Below are positions 22,565-34,690 of a stretch of DNA of 64,000 bases, piece after piece; positions within the stretch are counted from its first letter, which is position 1; each line of letters opens with the position of its first letter. Source of the DNA: Lucifuga dentata (taxonomy: Eukaryota; Chordata; Actinopteri; Ophidiiformes; Bythitidae); NCBI GenBank assembly GCA_014773175.1, contig VXCM01003455.1, forward strand, positions 1-64,000, written 5' to 3'. A program made the translations under genes and the position numbers. The notes beneath the pieces were generated by a model. The model was not told where the DNA came from and searched no databases. It saw nothing but the letters and a program-made list of their open reading frames with translations.

Positions 22565-23327
22565 TACTAGATATTTCAGTGTGAAATGAAACTGAAAAAA
22601 CAAAGATATTTTATTGAAATTTGACTCCACTTTTATATTTATTTATTTATTCTGATCTCACAGAAAGTTGTGCTCAGTATGAAATGTGTGTGTGCGTGTG
22701 TGTGTGTGTGTGTGTGACATGTTGCGTGTATCCGTGCTGCTTGTAGTGGAGTTCCAGGACAGAAATGAGCTCTGCACTGGAAATTAAAGAAATGGGAATA
22801 AAGAGGGTGGAGAGGGATGCGTGGGCGGAGGGATACGTCTGATTCCAGAGGAGATTCATCATGAAGCAGACATTGGAGGAGGAGGAGGAGGAGGAAGAGG
22901 AGGAGGGGAAATCCTGAAAGGTGGAGATGAAGAGGAGAAGCAGGAAGGAGTGAGTCAAAGCTTTGGAGGAGGAAAAGTGTGTTTCAGAGTGCGTTCATGC
23001 TCACCGTGGAAATATCGGCGTTTTCCTGACACTGTCAAATCTCTCACATCTGCTGCTGTAGTTATCTTTAAAAAATAATAATCATATGAATGTGAATCAT
23101 ACAGGAATATTACAGAGTTCAAACTTCCATCAAACATCAATCCAGTTTTTACCTCAAAATCGTGTAAAGACTGATCGTGTTAATTATTAGTGTGTATTTA
23201 TTTATTGTTTATTTAACAGAGATGAATACATACAACAATGCTGCAGATGTGGAAAACGCCATGTATGATAAGACGGCTAGCTGAAGCTAATTTGCAGTTC
23301 CTGTCCCTGTCAGGACAATAAAATAAC
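22565..23327. other. No gene seen; GT array 22687-22718, GGA run near 22880
   Basis: Open frames at 22674-22958 and 22821-23078 read through the GT and GGA arrays. Nothing else recognised. Confidence 0.5.
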
Positions 23328-23771
23328 TACCGTAAATACTCGAATATAAGACGAGTTTTTATTACCAAACTTCAGCAAATCAGGGTTGGCTTATACAGGA
23401 GAAACTCAGATTTGATCCAGAAAAGGACATTTCCAGGTGGAAATACTAGCATTACCATGAAACTAGTTTAAATCCTACCTTAGAATGAGATATTTCCTGA
23501 TAAACATCTTATCAGCACATTCAGCGGTGGCCAGTAAGCTCTGCTGTGATTGGTCAGTTATGGTAATCAGCTGCTGACATAAATATCATGTTTACTAGTA
23601 CGTGGATTATTTTCAGAAAATCACAGGAATACTATGACAATACCCAGAAACACAGGTAATCTGATAAACAAATAAATTGATGGAACAACATCAGGGGTCG
23701 GCTTATATACGGGTTTCCTTTTTTGTTTCTTCCAAAAAAAAAAAAAAAGCTTATACAGGGTTTATACGGTA
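23328..23771 (+). mobile_element. Foldback element K, copy 1
   Basis: Starts TACCGTAAATACTCGAATAT and ends TTATACGGTA, so the ends are inverted repeats. Internal blocks include GGGGTCGGCTTATA and GAGATATTTCCTGATAA. It matches 58438-58854 in inverted orientation. A short non-autonomous DNA transposon with no coding frame. Confidence 0.75.
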
Positions 23772-24284
23772 ATTAATTCATGTATAATGTCATCATTTTC
23801 TTCTTGATCTGTGTCCATAACGGCTTAAAATATGTCAAAACTCAGGAGGATCGAGCTTTCAGAGTACGACGGATGGCGGCGTTACTTTTCAGGAAACAGG
23901 CAAAGTTAGGACAGATGCTGTTAGGTCCTGATAACGGAAGGAAATCCCGCCTCCACTTCAACATGGAATCAAGTCTTCCTTCACCAGAGCCTCATGTCGA
24001 CAAACATCTCATCAACATCTGTCTGTTACTTCATCAGAAATCCTGTCGGATTGGTGCTTAAACACAAGAACGCGGTGAAAACAGCCACTCCATCGAGTCA
24101 GTGGCGGTGAAAGAGTTTCCTTTTGGAAGCTGCTAAAAATATGTGTGTGTGTGTGTGTGTNTGTGTGTGTGTGTGTGTTGTTGATGCAGCGGTCGTGCCG
24201 GAGCCGCTTTCCCACCGGTTTTGGTTTTCAACATTTGGCATGAAGCCCCTAAACAGACCACCAGCCTCATTCTGCAGAGTCACA
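23772..24284. other. No gene seen; GT array with a single N at 24161
   Basis: The 93-codon frame at 23780-24061 has no recognisable domain. Confidence 0.45.
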
Positions 24285-24866
24285 TTAAAGGACCATTCCA
24301 CCCATTTTACATGTTTGAGCCTAATATATTCAGTGTTCATACATGTAACATTGCTGAAAATCATTTCCAAAGCATACTACTGGAACGGTGAATTAAAAGT
24401 GTTTTTCCTACCTTCCAGACCTCCATTGGTTTCAGTTCATTCTCTATTAAAATCAACTTGTTGATACTGTAAACGTTCTTGGGATAGGTAATCCATCATC
24501 ACCAACAAGACGTGTATTCAGGTTTTTTTAGAAGTTATGTAATTTTAGTGTTTAAGCTCAATAAAAAGCGTGGAGTGAATGTATGCCTCCACCGGGGAAT
24601 ATAGTCCCAAAAGAAGACCTGCGTTTATGGAAAAATTTAAAGGACCGTGACTTCATAAGGCTGTGTAACTATTAGCAGGAGAAACATGGATTTTTAAGGT
24701 GGGTGTATCACTTGAATATTTGATTTTGAAAGATTAAGAGATTTAGCAAAATATCAGGAAAGCTGAAATACGGTTTTATCCTTTGGGAAATGATTGTCAG
24801 TAACATAACATGTATGAAAACTGAATATATTAGGCTCAAACATGCTAAGTGGTGGTTGGTCCTTTA
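24285..24866 (-). mobile_element. TTAA-A MITE, copy 4
   Basis: 582 bp, TTAAAGGACCATTCCACCC to GGTTGGTCCTTTA. The last A of the right TTAA is replaced (TTTATCGC). Otherwise near-identical to other full copies. Confidence 0.88.
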
Positions 24867-25290
24867 TCGCTCTGAAACGCCGCTCATTTCCTCCTTAATC
24901 CACTCAGTCAATCCAGATGCGACAGCATCCGGGAAGTCAAAGCGTCTTCAGAGAAAAACCTTTTCAGGACATGAAGACAGGAAATGTTAGCTGTTCAGCT
25001 AAGTTAGCTGTTAGCTCCAGTTAGCTGCGCTCGCTTCTTCTTAGCTAGCAAATTTAGGAGTTTTTAATCACAAATGTAGGAGTTAGTTCTTGCTAGCGTT
25101 CAGGTGAAAAGTTCGTGTTGATGTTTCAGCGAAGGAAAAAAATTGACTGTGTGCATAAAATGACACTTTTCCCATGCAGCAGAACATACGTGATCACATA
25201 TGCATGACATCATATACATGTGATCACATATGTGCTGTGGTCCAGCTCATACATGATCACATGATGGTGAGCATCTCAGGTCACTTTACT

Positions 25291-25323
<33 letters not shown>

Positions 25324-25324
25324 N

Positions 25325-25367
<43 letters not shown>

Positions 25368-25499
25368 ACACGTTTAAAGTGGACACACACAATAAGGTCA
25401 CGCCCATCAGATGACAAATGATGAGTCTTTGTGGAGAGGAAATGAGCTGGATCAGACCTAGAAACAGGCCTGTTACCACGGGAACGCCCAGTGTAAACA

Positions 25500-25540
<41 letters not shown>

Positions 25541-26204
25541 TGTAATCTGCGTGTGTGTGTGTATATTTTCCAGTCTGGGTCCCTGACACATGCCTCATTA
25601 TTCATAACCAGCTCCTAATCAACACGCCTGATGCATGTCATGTGTATGTCCTTTACAGAATGCAAGTGTACACGTGTGCACACATACAGCGTGTCGCCGG
25701 CCGCAGACTGATGGAATGTGACAGGATGGTTAACATGAGGAAAAGATGCTGAGAAAGTGAAAGTCAGAGACGTTTTACCAAAGAAGGGAAGAGAGAAAGA
25801 AAGAGAGGAAGAGCGGAGGGGGCAAAGGTCACATCTGGACCCGGTTAGTGTTTAAACGGAGGAATGGATGCAGTGACGGGAGGTCTAACACACACACACA
25901 CACACGTTTGTATTATAATTCTTACAGAAATGCACATTCACATGTTGAGCTGATGAATGCTGAAAAACACCGTTTGGCAGATTGAACGTTTAAACGCTGT
26001 GAAACGTTCAGTATTTTCTGAGATTCTGAGGGTTTTTAGTTTCAGGAGTTCAGAGGTCAGAGGTGAAGCTCAAACGCTGATTATTGCAGGAAACATTAAA
26101 TCTGACCTCAGATTAGCTGAAATGATCATACAGTACATGATGAAAACAGAAAGATGTTCAGGTTCTACATACGTGAAGCTTTATTTCCTCTGGTGTGTAA
26201 AGTT
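24867..26204. other. No gene seen; poly-T and CA arrays
   Basis: Poly-T (25291-25323), a single N, a CA array (25325-25361), and a second CA array (25500-25538). ACATATG/GTGATCAC words are clustered near 25190-25265. No gene recognised. Confidence 0.5.
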
Positions 26205-26330
26205 AGATAGATTAGACAGATTTAGATTTATTTGTCATGTGTATGTAACACAGGGTCAACACTACAATGAAATGTGTTTCACAAGAGAAACGGGTCGGCT
26301 CAGCAGTAAAAAGGAACAGAGCACTTCTAC
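26205..26330 (+). repeat. Probable short interspersed repeat
   Basis: The segment TTAGATTTATTTGTCATG ... CTACAATGAAATGTGTTTCA resembles a widespread fish repeat built on TTTATTTGTCAT and ACAATGAAAT. Recognised by pattern only. Confidence 0.3.
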
Positions 26331-26665
26331 AGAAGATAAAAATATTCATATGAAAAGTTTGTTATAACTACATTTATTCTGCTTGAAATATGTGGTTTTG
26401 ACTTTAAAGATACATGATGTGATGCCAGCTCAGCATGTATGTTTTAAATAAACACGCTTCATAGTTGAATACACACAGAAAAGTAGTATGTAAACATGTG
26501 TATGCCTTTATACTACAGAGAGGGACTCATACACATTACATATATATAGCCATATATTCAGTTAACCTTAAAATAGGTTGTTGCACTGGACCGATCTACA
26601 AAACACAAAATTAAAATCATTTTTATTTAAAAATCGGTGCCAAGAATGACATTTTTGGAGCTGCA

Positions 26666-26797
26666 AAGGAGCATACCGGTGGTTTTCTATGTTTGAGCCT
26701 ATATATACTGTATATACATACATATATACTCTATATACATACTATATATATGTATGTATATATATATATATACATACATATATATATATGTGTGTAT

Positions 26798-26833
<36 letters not shown>

Positions 26834-27504
26834 TACATATATGTATGTTTATATGTATATACTGTATAAACACACATGCATATGTATATATATATATATG
26901 TATGTATACGTGTGTGTATGTGTATGCGTGTGTGTGTGTGTGTATATATTCTATATATAAAACCTGAATAATTGTTACATTACAGCCAGTCATTTTCCAA
27001 AATATACCTCTGGAGTGGCAAATATTAGAATTGTTTTTCCTACCTTCCACACTACACTGCCATTGGTCTCAGCTCAGTCTAGTATGCTATCAAAATCAAC
27101 TTGTAGAGACTTGAAACATGAAATTAAGATAAATAATCCATCACAGCAAACAAAACGACTATTATTTTAATTTTTTTGTCAAAGTAACTTTATTTAACTG
27201 GTCCAATATGGAGCTACAAGGAATAAAATGTATGTCTCCACCAAGAAATATAGTCCCAGGAGAAGATGGCTTTACTGAGAAGTTAGAAATGACCATCCCT
27301 TCTATGTTTGGATGTACATGTTAGCAGGTGGAACCTTGAATTTTAGCATGAATATTTGATTTTGAAAGATTATCGGATTTGGCAAACTAATAGGAAAACT
27401 AAAATGTGCTTTTATGTTTTGGAAAATGGTTGGCAATAACATAACATGTATGCAGGTAGTATTTATTGGAATGAAATATGAAAAACCACTGGTATGGTCC
27501 TTTA
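26666..27504 (-). mobile_element. TTAA-B element with AT expansion
   Basis: Runs from AAAGGAGCATACCGG to CTGGTATGGTCCTTTAA with the B-family interior (TGTTTTTCCTACCTTCC, CAACTTGTAGAGACTTGAAA, TAGTCCCAGGAGAAGATGG). The left terminal repeat is expanded by an AT/ATAC microsatellite. Confidence 0.8.
26704..26965. repeat. Compound AT/ATAC/GT microsatellite inside TTAA-B
   Basis: TATA, TATACATA and TGTG units; grown within the left terminal repeat of the element. Its Tyr/Ile-rich open frames are artefacts. Confidence 0.9.
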
Positions 27505-28497
27505 AAGTTTAAAAAAACTCTTTAGCCTTTGGAGAGGAGCTTTTTATTTTACTATTTCCTCTTTCAGCGCTGATGGATGTCATTCTGTTTCCATTCACCT
27601 GAAAATCCTCTGACAGGAATAATAAAGCGTCATCAGCAAACGATGACACAAACTCAAGTAAATCATGGATCTCAGCTGGTCTGCATCAAATGAAACCTGC
27701 GTTACGTGACCAAACAAAATGTTAGCATGGTAAATGCAGGATGGAGATGTTGTAAACTCTTTAGGACATGGAGTTCCAGCTGGAAAAGCCGTGAGAACCA
27801 TCGGAACCTGATGTTTACGGCACTGAAAAGAGGAAGGACAGACGCTCATCTTGCTAACATGCTAAAGCTGTTTACTGTAGTCGCTATAGCAACAAACATT
27901 GCTGAACATTCTCTGGAAGCCATTTTAGAATTATGGGATAACTGGACACTTTAAAAATAATCGACTGGACAAAAAAAGCAGCCAGACGTGTTAAAAATCA
28001 ATCAGGGTTCCGTTAGCGAGCGATTTTTTTTCCTGTCGTTTCTCGGCTGGCAGCTTCAGAAGAGATTTATGAGTCTTTGAAGCGGCGCATTTTTCACATG
28101 TTGATGGCTAGTTTTCACAGGCTTCATAACCAGGAATGTTTCCCATTCCAGCAGCTGAAATGTGTTTTGGAGTCGTTAGCAACAATGCGTGAAGCAGCAG
28201 GAGTTCTGGAGCTGCAACTGCATTAAAAAAAAAAGATGCATTTAGAGCCAAATCTCCTTTTTCTTTCCAAAATACCGGAAAGGTACCGCATGTCCAAAGA
28301 TCTGTGTTACTGCTTCAGGGAAACGAGAAAACGACTCCAACCGAGTCTCAGGTTCACGTCTCCTGATTGCAACAACAACCTTTTATCTGATTTGATCCAA
28401 AGCAGAACTTGGCGGCTTCACGAACCCAGAACGAACAAAAACAAATGTTTCTGGGCTCAACTGTCAGGACGAAGAGAGGGATGATGCTGGGTGAAAT
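27505..28497. other. No gene seen
   Basis: Unassigned sequence with three frames of about 82 codons that show no recognisable domain. Confidence 0.45.
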
Positions 28498-28594
28498 TCT
28501 CCCTCTCTCTCTCTCCATCTCCCTCTCTCCCTCTCTCTCTCTCTCCCTCTCTCTCTCTCTCTCTCCCCCCCTCTCTCTCTCCCTCTCCCTCTCT
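28498..28594. repeat. CT-rich microsatellite
   Basis: CTCTCC and CTCTCT units. Confidence 0.95.
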
Positions 28595-28993
28595 CTTCTT
28601 AGTCATTTTTTTATGTAGAAGAATTAACGTATTATTTTCTCTCTCCATTTACAGAATCATCCACTGTGGGATTTTGTGGAATGTACACAATCTAAACATC
28701 ATTTCAGGAAGTGTGTGTGTGCGTGCATGTACATGCACATACAGTACATGTACATCCCTCCGCCCTCCTGATGTGCAGCCATGGTAATCACAGTGCAGCA
28801 ACGCGCTAATAAACAGCAACGACTTTCTGCTTTTCAGCTGTTACAACAAGAGAGAAGAAATAAACCCTCTGTGCTCAGGATGCCAAACATTCCTCCTCCT
28901 CTGTTTTTCTTTCTTTATTCTCTCCATCTCAGACTTTAACCAGACTTCTGTCCTTTGTTCTAACAGCATCATTAAACTTTGATTTATACTTGC
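28595..28993. other. No gene seen
   Basis: AT-rich unassigned sequence. Confidence 0.5.
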
Positions 28994-29110
28994 ATAAAGC
29001 TGAGGATCGTATCGCTGCTTTGGCCAAAAAAATACTTCATGTTGCATTACTGACAAAACATATTACTGGAGTGGTACATTTTCAGATTGTTTTTCCTACC
29101 TTCCAAACTC

Positions 29111-29360
29111 CCACTCTCTTCTTCTTTTGGCTACTCCCATTAGGGGTCGCCACAGCGGATCATCTGATCCACCTTGTCCTCTGAACAGGAAGTGATGGTC
29201 GTATGGTAGCGTGGTTTCCACCGGCGCCCTGCTGACCAGCGGCGGCAGCCCGGGCCTCGACCAATCCAGCGTGGAAATCTGACTTGTGATCCGCATGTTT
29301 GCTTTGGCTTAGGTTTTACGCCAGATGCAATCCTCCCCATTTATCTGGGTTTGGAACCAG
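29111..29360 (+). repeat. GGGGTCGCCACAGC-type fish repeat
   Basis: Starts TCTTCTTTTGGCTACTCCC, then TTAGGGGTCGCCACAGCGGA. Near its end it reads TTTTACGCCAGATGC and CCTCCCCATTTATCTGGG. This combination is a familiar, very common short repeat of fish genomes. Confidence 0.7.
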
Positions 29361-29683
29361 CGCTAGGGATGTGTTATGTCTAATTTTTTTTTCAAAGTAA
29401 TTTTATTTAACCGATCCAACATGGAAGACGATGTACGTCTCCGCCAGGAAATATAGTACCAGATTTACCAAAAATGACAATGACACTTTCTACAGTCTAG
29501 GTGAAAAAAAAAAAAAAAATTTAGGCGAAACTTTGAATTTTAAGCTAAGTGTGTCACCTGAACATTTTATTTTGAAAGATTATGGGATTTGGAAAAATAA
29601 CAGAAAAATGAAATATGGTTTTATGTTTTGGAAAATGCTTGTCAGTAACGTAACATGTATGTGGGTAATATTTATTAGGCCAG

Positions 29684-30080
29684 ATTCACATGCTAAGCGT
29701 TAGCATTGCGCTGACCTGGGTGTTCCATTATTGTGTATTGGGAGCTGAGCGGTGACTGCTAACGTCACATTATGCCATCTTGACACGGCGCTCAAAGTTC
29801 ATTTAAATGAACTTTGACCTTTCCAACGCTGACCTTTCCAATGCACAACCAATCAGAGCATTACCTGAGCCAAAAGTGAAATCCGATTTTAACCACGAAT
29901 GTACAAAGATGGCATCTAGGCTACATACTGTCTTTACAGTCCATGGTAACCGTTAAATTGTCATTAGCAACGAGCGCTTCCTGTTCGTGCGAGGTTGAGC
30001 GGCGCTGCTCAGACTCCGCTTATGTGCAGCAGAATGCTAACGCCCTGGTCAGCAGCAACGCTAACGCTTAGCAAGTGAAT
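29684..30080. mobile_element. MITE N with GCTAAGCGTTAGC ends
   Basis: 397 bp. The left end ATTCACATGCTAAGCGTTAG is mirrored by CTAACGCTTAGCAAGTGAAT at the right end; CTGACCTGGG is mirrored by CCCTGGTCAG. A perfect 26-bp palindrome sits at 29792-29817. It is inserted inside the right terminal repeat of TTAA-B. No coding frame. Confidence 0.75.
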
Positions 30081-30274
30081 GCTAAGGTGCAAAGGTGCAA
30101 AATCAGGTGCAAAATCACTGATTTGGTCCTTTAAAGATGGAGAATCATGAGTGGTGGAATCGTGGCGTGTTGTAAAGGAATGTGTTCATGTGTTCCATGT
30201 CCATGTAGGCTCAAATATTAAAAAATATAAAACCAAGTATTCCGTTACTACTCTGTGTATATGTGTGTAGTACA

Positions 30275-30310
<36 letters not shown>

Positions 30311-30569
30311 AGTAAGTGGATTTCTTGGGTGTTTTCTCTCTGTGAAGGATGTTATAATCATACCAACACTTTCTGCAAACATCTCATTTCTCTCTTCTCT
30401 CACATCTCATTCACTGACTCACTCACTCCCACTCACCCTTTTCTTTTTTTTTACCCTCCTCCTCCTCGCTCGGCTCTTCTGTTTCTCTTTAAAAGCAGCA
30501 GAGTGGCTGACGCCTCCTTTCAGGATTTATTTCGTTTACCTCTGTCCTCTCTCTGTCCTCCTCCACAGA

Positions 30570-30795
30570 TTAAAGGACCATACCGCTGATTTGGCATGTT
30601 CTAGCCTGATAAATACGACTTGCATACACGACATTACTGACAACCATGAAGCTGTAACTGTTTTACAAAACACAAAAACGTATTTTCTTATTTTGCTAAA
30701 TCCACTCATCTTTCAAAATCAAAAGTTAAGGTGATGCACCTTAAAATTCGACCTTTCACCTGCTGACACACACGTCTGAACGTAGATGGCACGGC
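30570..30795 (+). mobile_element. TTAA-B element, left fragment
   Basis: TTAAAGGACCATACCGCTG start, then TTTTGCTAAATCCACTCATC and CACCTGCTGACAC. The right half is absent. A CA array (30275-30306) lies upstream. Confidence 0.75.
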
Positions 30796-30969
30796 CACTG
30801 TAATCTCTCGCTAAACGCCGTTTTTTTCTCCGCCTCCGTTCACAGAAAACACAAACACGAGAAACACGGTTTTATTTTTTCATGTTTGTGACGTCGTCAA
30901 CTTCTCAGAACAGCTTACATGAGGATTTAAGTGTTTGAAGCTCACACACATGATGGAAAAGGGGGTTTC

Positions 30970-31004
<35 letters not shown>

Positions 31005-31284
31005 ACGGATTATGAGTTGAGGTTAAGAGGGTTCTTCTCTCTCTCTCTCTCTCTCTCTCCAGCGGACGCCTGGCGTTTGTTCGGGAGAAATTGCGTGGAT
31101 GTTGACACGGCAGCGTAAACGCATCGGGGTCAGGGGTCATGCGGGGTCGCGTCAGGGAGGCTCGCTGACAGCCTTTATCTCTGCTTTTTAACCTTTATTT
31201 AGCAGGTCAGGCTAACTGGTCCTGCTTCACGTTTACAGTTACACATTTTACAGTCAATAAAAGTAAAATTACAAAAAAAAAAAA
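30796..31284. other. No gene seen; GT 30972-31002, CT 31037-31059
   Basis: Two microsatellites and a poly-A running into the assembly gap. Confidence 0.55.
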
Positions 31285-31646
31285 NNNNNNNNNNNNNNNN
31301 NNNNNNNNNNNNNNNNNNNNNNNNNNNNNNNNNNNNNNNNNNNNNNNNNNNNNNNNNNNNNNNNNNNNNNNNNNNNNNNNNNNNNNNNNNNNNNNNNNNN
31401 NNNNNNNNNNNNNNNNNNNNNNNNNNNNNNNNNNNNNNNNNNNNNNNNNNNNNNNNNNNNNNNNNNNNNNNNNNNNNNNNNNNNNNNNNNNNNNNNNNNN
31501 NNNNNNNNNNNNNNNNNNNNNNNNNNNNNNNNNNNNNNNNNNNNNNNNNNNNNNNNNNNNNNNNNNNNNNNNNNNNNNNNNNNNNNNNNNNNNNNNNNNN
31601 NNNNNNNNNNNNNNNNNNNNNNNNNNNNNNNNNNNNNNNNNNNNNN
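31285..31646. other. Assembly gap (362 N)
   Basis: Run of N. The open frame drawn through it is meaningless. Confidence 1.
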
Positions 31647-31654
31647 GGGGGGTT

Positions 31655-32440
31655 ATACATCATCTTCACTGGTTTAGGTCCCACAAAATTTCACTTATTT
31701 TGGCTTTAAAAGCAAAAGGACACAAACAAACCCAACAAAAGTAATAACATTTACAAAAATACGATAACGTTGAGGGGAAAAATAATTTTATGATTAATAG
31801 ATTCCAATATCAATTCATAAAATAAAAAAAATCAGTCTTTTCAATAGGTTAATTTTTAATTGAATGCTAGTAGCACAAGTAATGCTAGCAAAGTAACGGT
31901 AGTAGCATAAGTAACACTAGTAGTATAAGTAATGCTAGTAGCATAAGTAATGCTAACAAAGTAACGGTAGTAGCATAAGTAACACTAGTAGCATAACTAA
32001 CATTAGCAGCATAAGTAATGCAGGCAAAGTAACGGTAGTAGCATAAGTAACGCTAGTAGTATAACTAACGTTAGCAGCATAAGTAATGCCAGCAAAGTAA
32101 TGATAGTAGCTTAAGTCATGCGAGTAGCATAAGGAATGCTAGCAGCATAAGTAATGCTAGTAGTATAAGTAACACTAGTAGTATAAGTAATGGTTGTAGC
32201 ATAAGTAATGCTAGTAGCATAAGTTCTGTGTGATATTGTAAGACTACTTTACTACAGAAAGCGTAGAAGACCAAACTTGTATTGAAAACAAAGTGGCAGC
32301 TGTGACTCCGCCATCTTTGAGCCGATGTTTGGACTCATTCAGGCTTTAAAAGCAAAACACCACAAATGAACCCGACAAAATTAAGAACATTTACAAAATC
32401 TGTAACTCAGAAGTAAGATTTTGTGGCGACATGATGAACT
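31655..32440 (-). mobile_element. Repeat C carrying an 18-bp minisatellite, copy 1
   Basis: Inverted match to 36061-36957. Flanking sequence (GGCTTTAAAAGCAAAA, GGACTCATTCAGG, CAGCTGTGACTCCGCCATC, ACCAAACTTGTATTGAA) is shared. The core 31863-32225 is about 20 units of ATAAGTAATGCTAGTAGC (18 bp). Direct repeats of about 60 bp bearing GGCTTTAAAAGCAAAA flank the core (about 31702 and 32342). The left edge abuts the assembly gap. Confidence 0.7.
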
Positions 32441-33796
32441 TGTGGAACCGCCTGACGAGGCGTCACGCCGCCGCCGTGACGTCTGCAGCACGACACCTGA
32501 ATGAAGACAGATAACGTAGAAAATGCATCGACCTGCGAGCTGCGTCTGCCTCACCTCCACTAAAAAAATAACGAGTCGTTACTATTTTTATATGGAGGAT
32601 ATGCGTCCTTACAGCGTCGCCATGACAACGAGGGATTTAGGAACACGCTTCAAATCCTGGAATCAACATGACAACAGGTTAGTGAGGCTGCTACACAAAG
32701 CTTCATGTGGAGGTCAAAGAGCATCAGAGCCCAAAGGTCAAAGGTCAGCATGAACCTGTTTCCTTTAATACACTCAGTAAGTTTTCAACAGAGTTTGAAA
32801 GAATGTCTTCACTTTTTTATACAATAATGTAATTTAGAAAACAGAACCCAACAACATTTTTCAGAATTTAACCAAATCAAATCAGATCAAATTGAATTTT
32901 GAAAATCTAAATTTAATCGAATCAGGAGGTCAGAATCAATATCCAGCCGTTTCCTGACCCATGGAAGAATATCAATCCTGGAGTAGGAGCAAAAAAACAA
33001 AACAAAACAACAAAAAAAAGGTTGAGGAGTTTAGCTCTGATACCAAAATGGTTTCTGGTTCCTGAAAATGTTCCTATACAACGAAAGGAACTAATCGGCC
33101 TACAGGAGCCTGCAGGGGACATAAATCAAGACTTGAAGCAAAGGAGCCTGATCATTAAAAACAAAAATGTCTACATCTCAATAAAAATACCCGAGATGGA
33201 TTATCGCTAAAACTCTGCTGACAAGTTCCATCCTCAACCCCGTTAGCAACTCAAACGCTTAGCTGCGTCTGACCGCCAGATTACAGATCCCAAACTGCTG
33301 CTTCTGATTTATTCTGGAAATTCTGACACCTTTGTTTTAAATAATCTGTCCTAAATAACATGAAATGACTCTATTTCCATTCCCATAATCACAGGCGTCT
33401 GTAATTACACAGTCCATTAAAAGGTACAAGCTTCCCGTCCTGAAAGGCCATAAAGCCGTGGTCAGACCAGGATTTATTCATCCCAATCTAGTAATTAGCA
33501 CAAGGAAACGGAAATCCAAACAGAACACTGGAGTTACCACATAAAAAAGACTTTATTCCTTTTTTTTAAAAAGCCTTTATGCATCTTCAGAACTCCAGAA
33601 CTTTACATGGCGTCTATGAACATCCAGCGTCTAAATCAGCCGTTTGTTTGTTCTGCTGCTTTAATTCTGTTTCAGTCTGAGGATGAAGTGAAGCGTATCT
33701 GAGGACGTTTTTAACTTTGGATAAACAGCCTCAATGTTTTATCAGGCTGTTTGGAAACAGAATATTCGTCTTCTTCAACGACATGCTGTTCCTTCT
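32441..33796. other. No gene seen
   Basis: Unassigned. A GC-rich stretch (32430-32520) is open but has no homology that I recognise. Confidence 0.45.
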
Positions 33797-34185
33797 CTAA
33801 GGCTGCATTTACATGCAACACACACGTGACCTGATTCTGATCTTTAGCTCACATGTGACACGTATCAGACACGCTTCCTGAAGATGTAAACGGTAAAAAG
33901 CCACATGGAATCAGATATTCTCAGATCCATTTTGGGCCTCTTACATATGTGGAAATAAATCGGATACGTGTCGGATATCCACCAATGCTGCTGCTGTCTA
34001 CACACACAGATCAGAATTTCCTTCCCATTCCGACTCCTACATAATGTTCTGCTTTATCTGCATATGATGACNCACAGATCAGAATTTCCTTCCCATTCCG
34101 ACTCCTACATAATGTTCTGCTTTATCTGCATATGATGACGTCATCAGTATGATGACGTCATCAACATGATAACACTCTCTGGAAA
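33797..34185. mobile_element. Probable DNA-transposon fragment with paired CRE palindromes
   Basis: Starts CTAAGGCTGCATTTACATGC, a style of terminus common in fish MITEs, followed by CAGATCCATTTTGGGCC and AATCGGATACGTGTCGGAT. Two TGACGTCA palindromes occur 17 bp apart at about 34136 and 34153. A duplication across the N at 34072 (34005-34071 = 34073-34139) is an assembly artefact. Confidence 0.4.
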
Positions 34186-34274
34186 CATGGAGGACATGCT
34201 ACATATATCAGACATGCTGATGTGTGTTTATGTCAAATACATGTGTTAGTGTGTGATAACAGGCTCCCTTTATG

Positions 34275-34690
34275 GCAGCAAAACTCCAACTCCACACGCT
34301 TCTCCTCCATGATTATCCAGGGGCAGGGCATGGTGGGTCAAGGGCCGATACCCATGCCCCACACATGAGCAAGGTCCGCCAAGCTGGTGAGGGCGAGACA
34401 CAGCACCCAGGCANTACCCATGCCCCACACATGAGCAAGGTCCGCCAAGCTGGTGAGGGCGAGACACAGCACCCAGGCAAGGGGCGGAACCCGGACACCC
34501 GGAGCCAGACCCACACACAGCAGTCCAAGATCCCCCACACAGTCAGCAGGACCCCAAAGCCCCCCCCAGCCCACAGCCGCACCACCTCCACCCAGACCCC
34601 ACACCCCACGCCCAATGCCAGGAGACCATGCAACCATGAGTGGAACAGCATCCCCCAACCCCACCCAGGACACCCGCCCCCCGTCCTTTA
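34275..34690. repeat. GC-rich interspersed repeat
   Basis: C-rich on the plus strand (CCCCACACATGAGC, GGCGGAACCCGGACACCC, CCCACACACAGCAGTCCA), unlike the AT-rich surroundings. Such blocks recur in fish genomes. It includes a 65-bp artefactual duplication around the N at 34414. Open frames on both strands result from the absence of AT-rich stops. Confidence 0.5.

Larger units (their letters stand above)
28994..30134 (-). mobile_element. TTAA-B element interrupted by two insertions
   Basis: B-family pieces at about 28994-29110, 29361-29683 and 30081-30134 are in the right order: a degraded left terminus, GTGGTACATTTTCAG, TACGTCTCCGCCAGGAAATA, GGTTTTATGTTTTGGAAAAT, and the right end TTTGGTCCTTTAA. 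They are separated by a GGGGTCGCC-type repeat and a second MITE. Confidence 0.7.

Noticed and set aside
31199..31684. 161-codon frame
   Set aside because: Consists mostly of the N gap.
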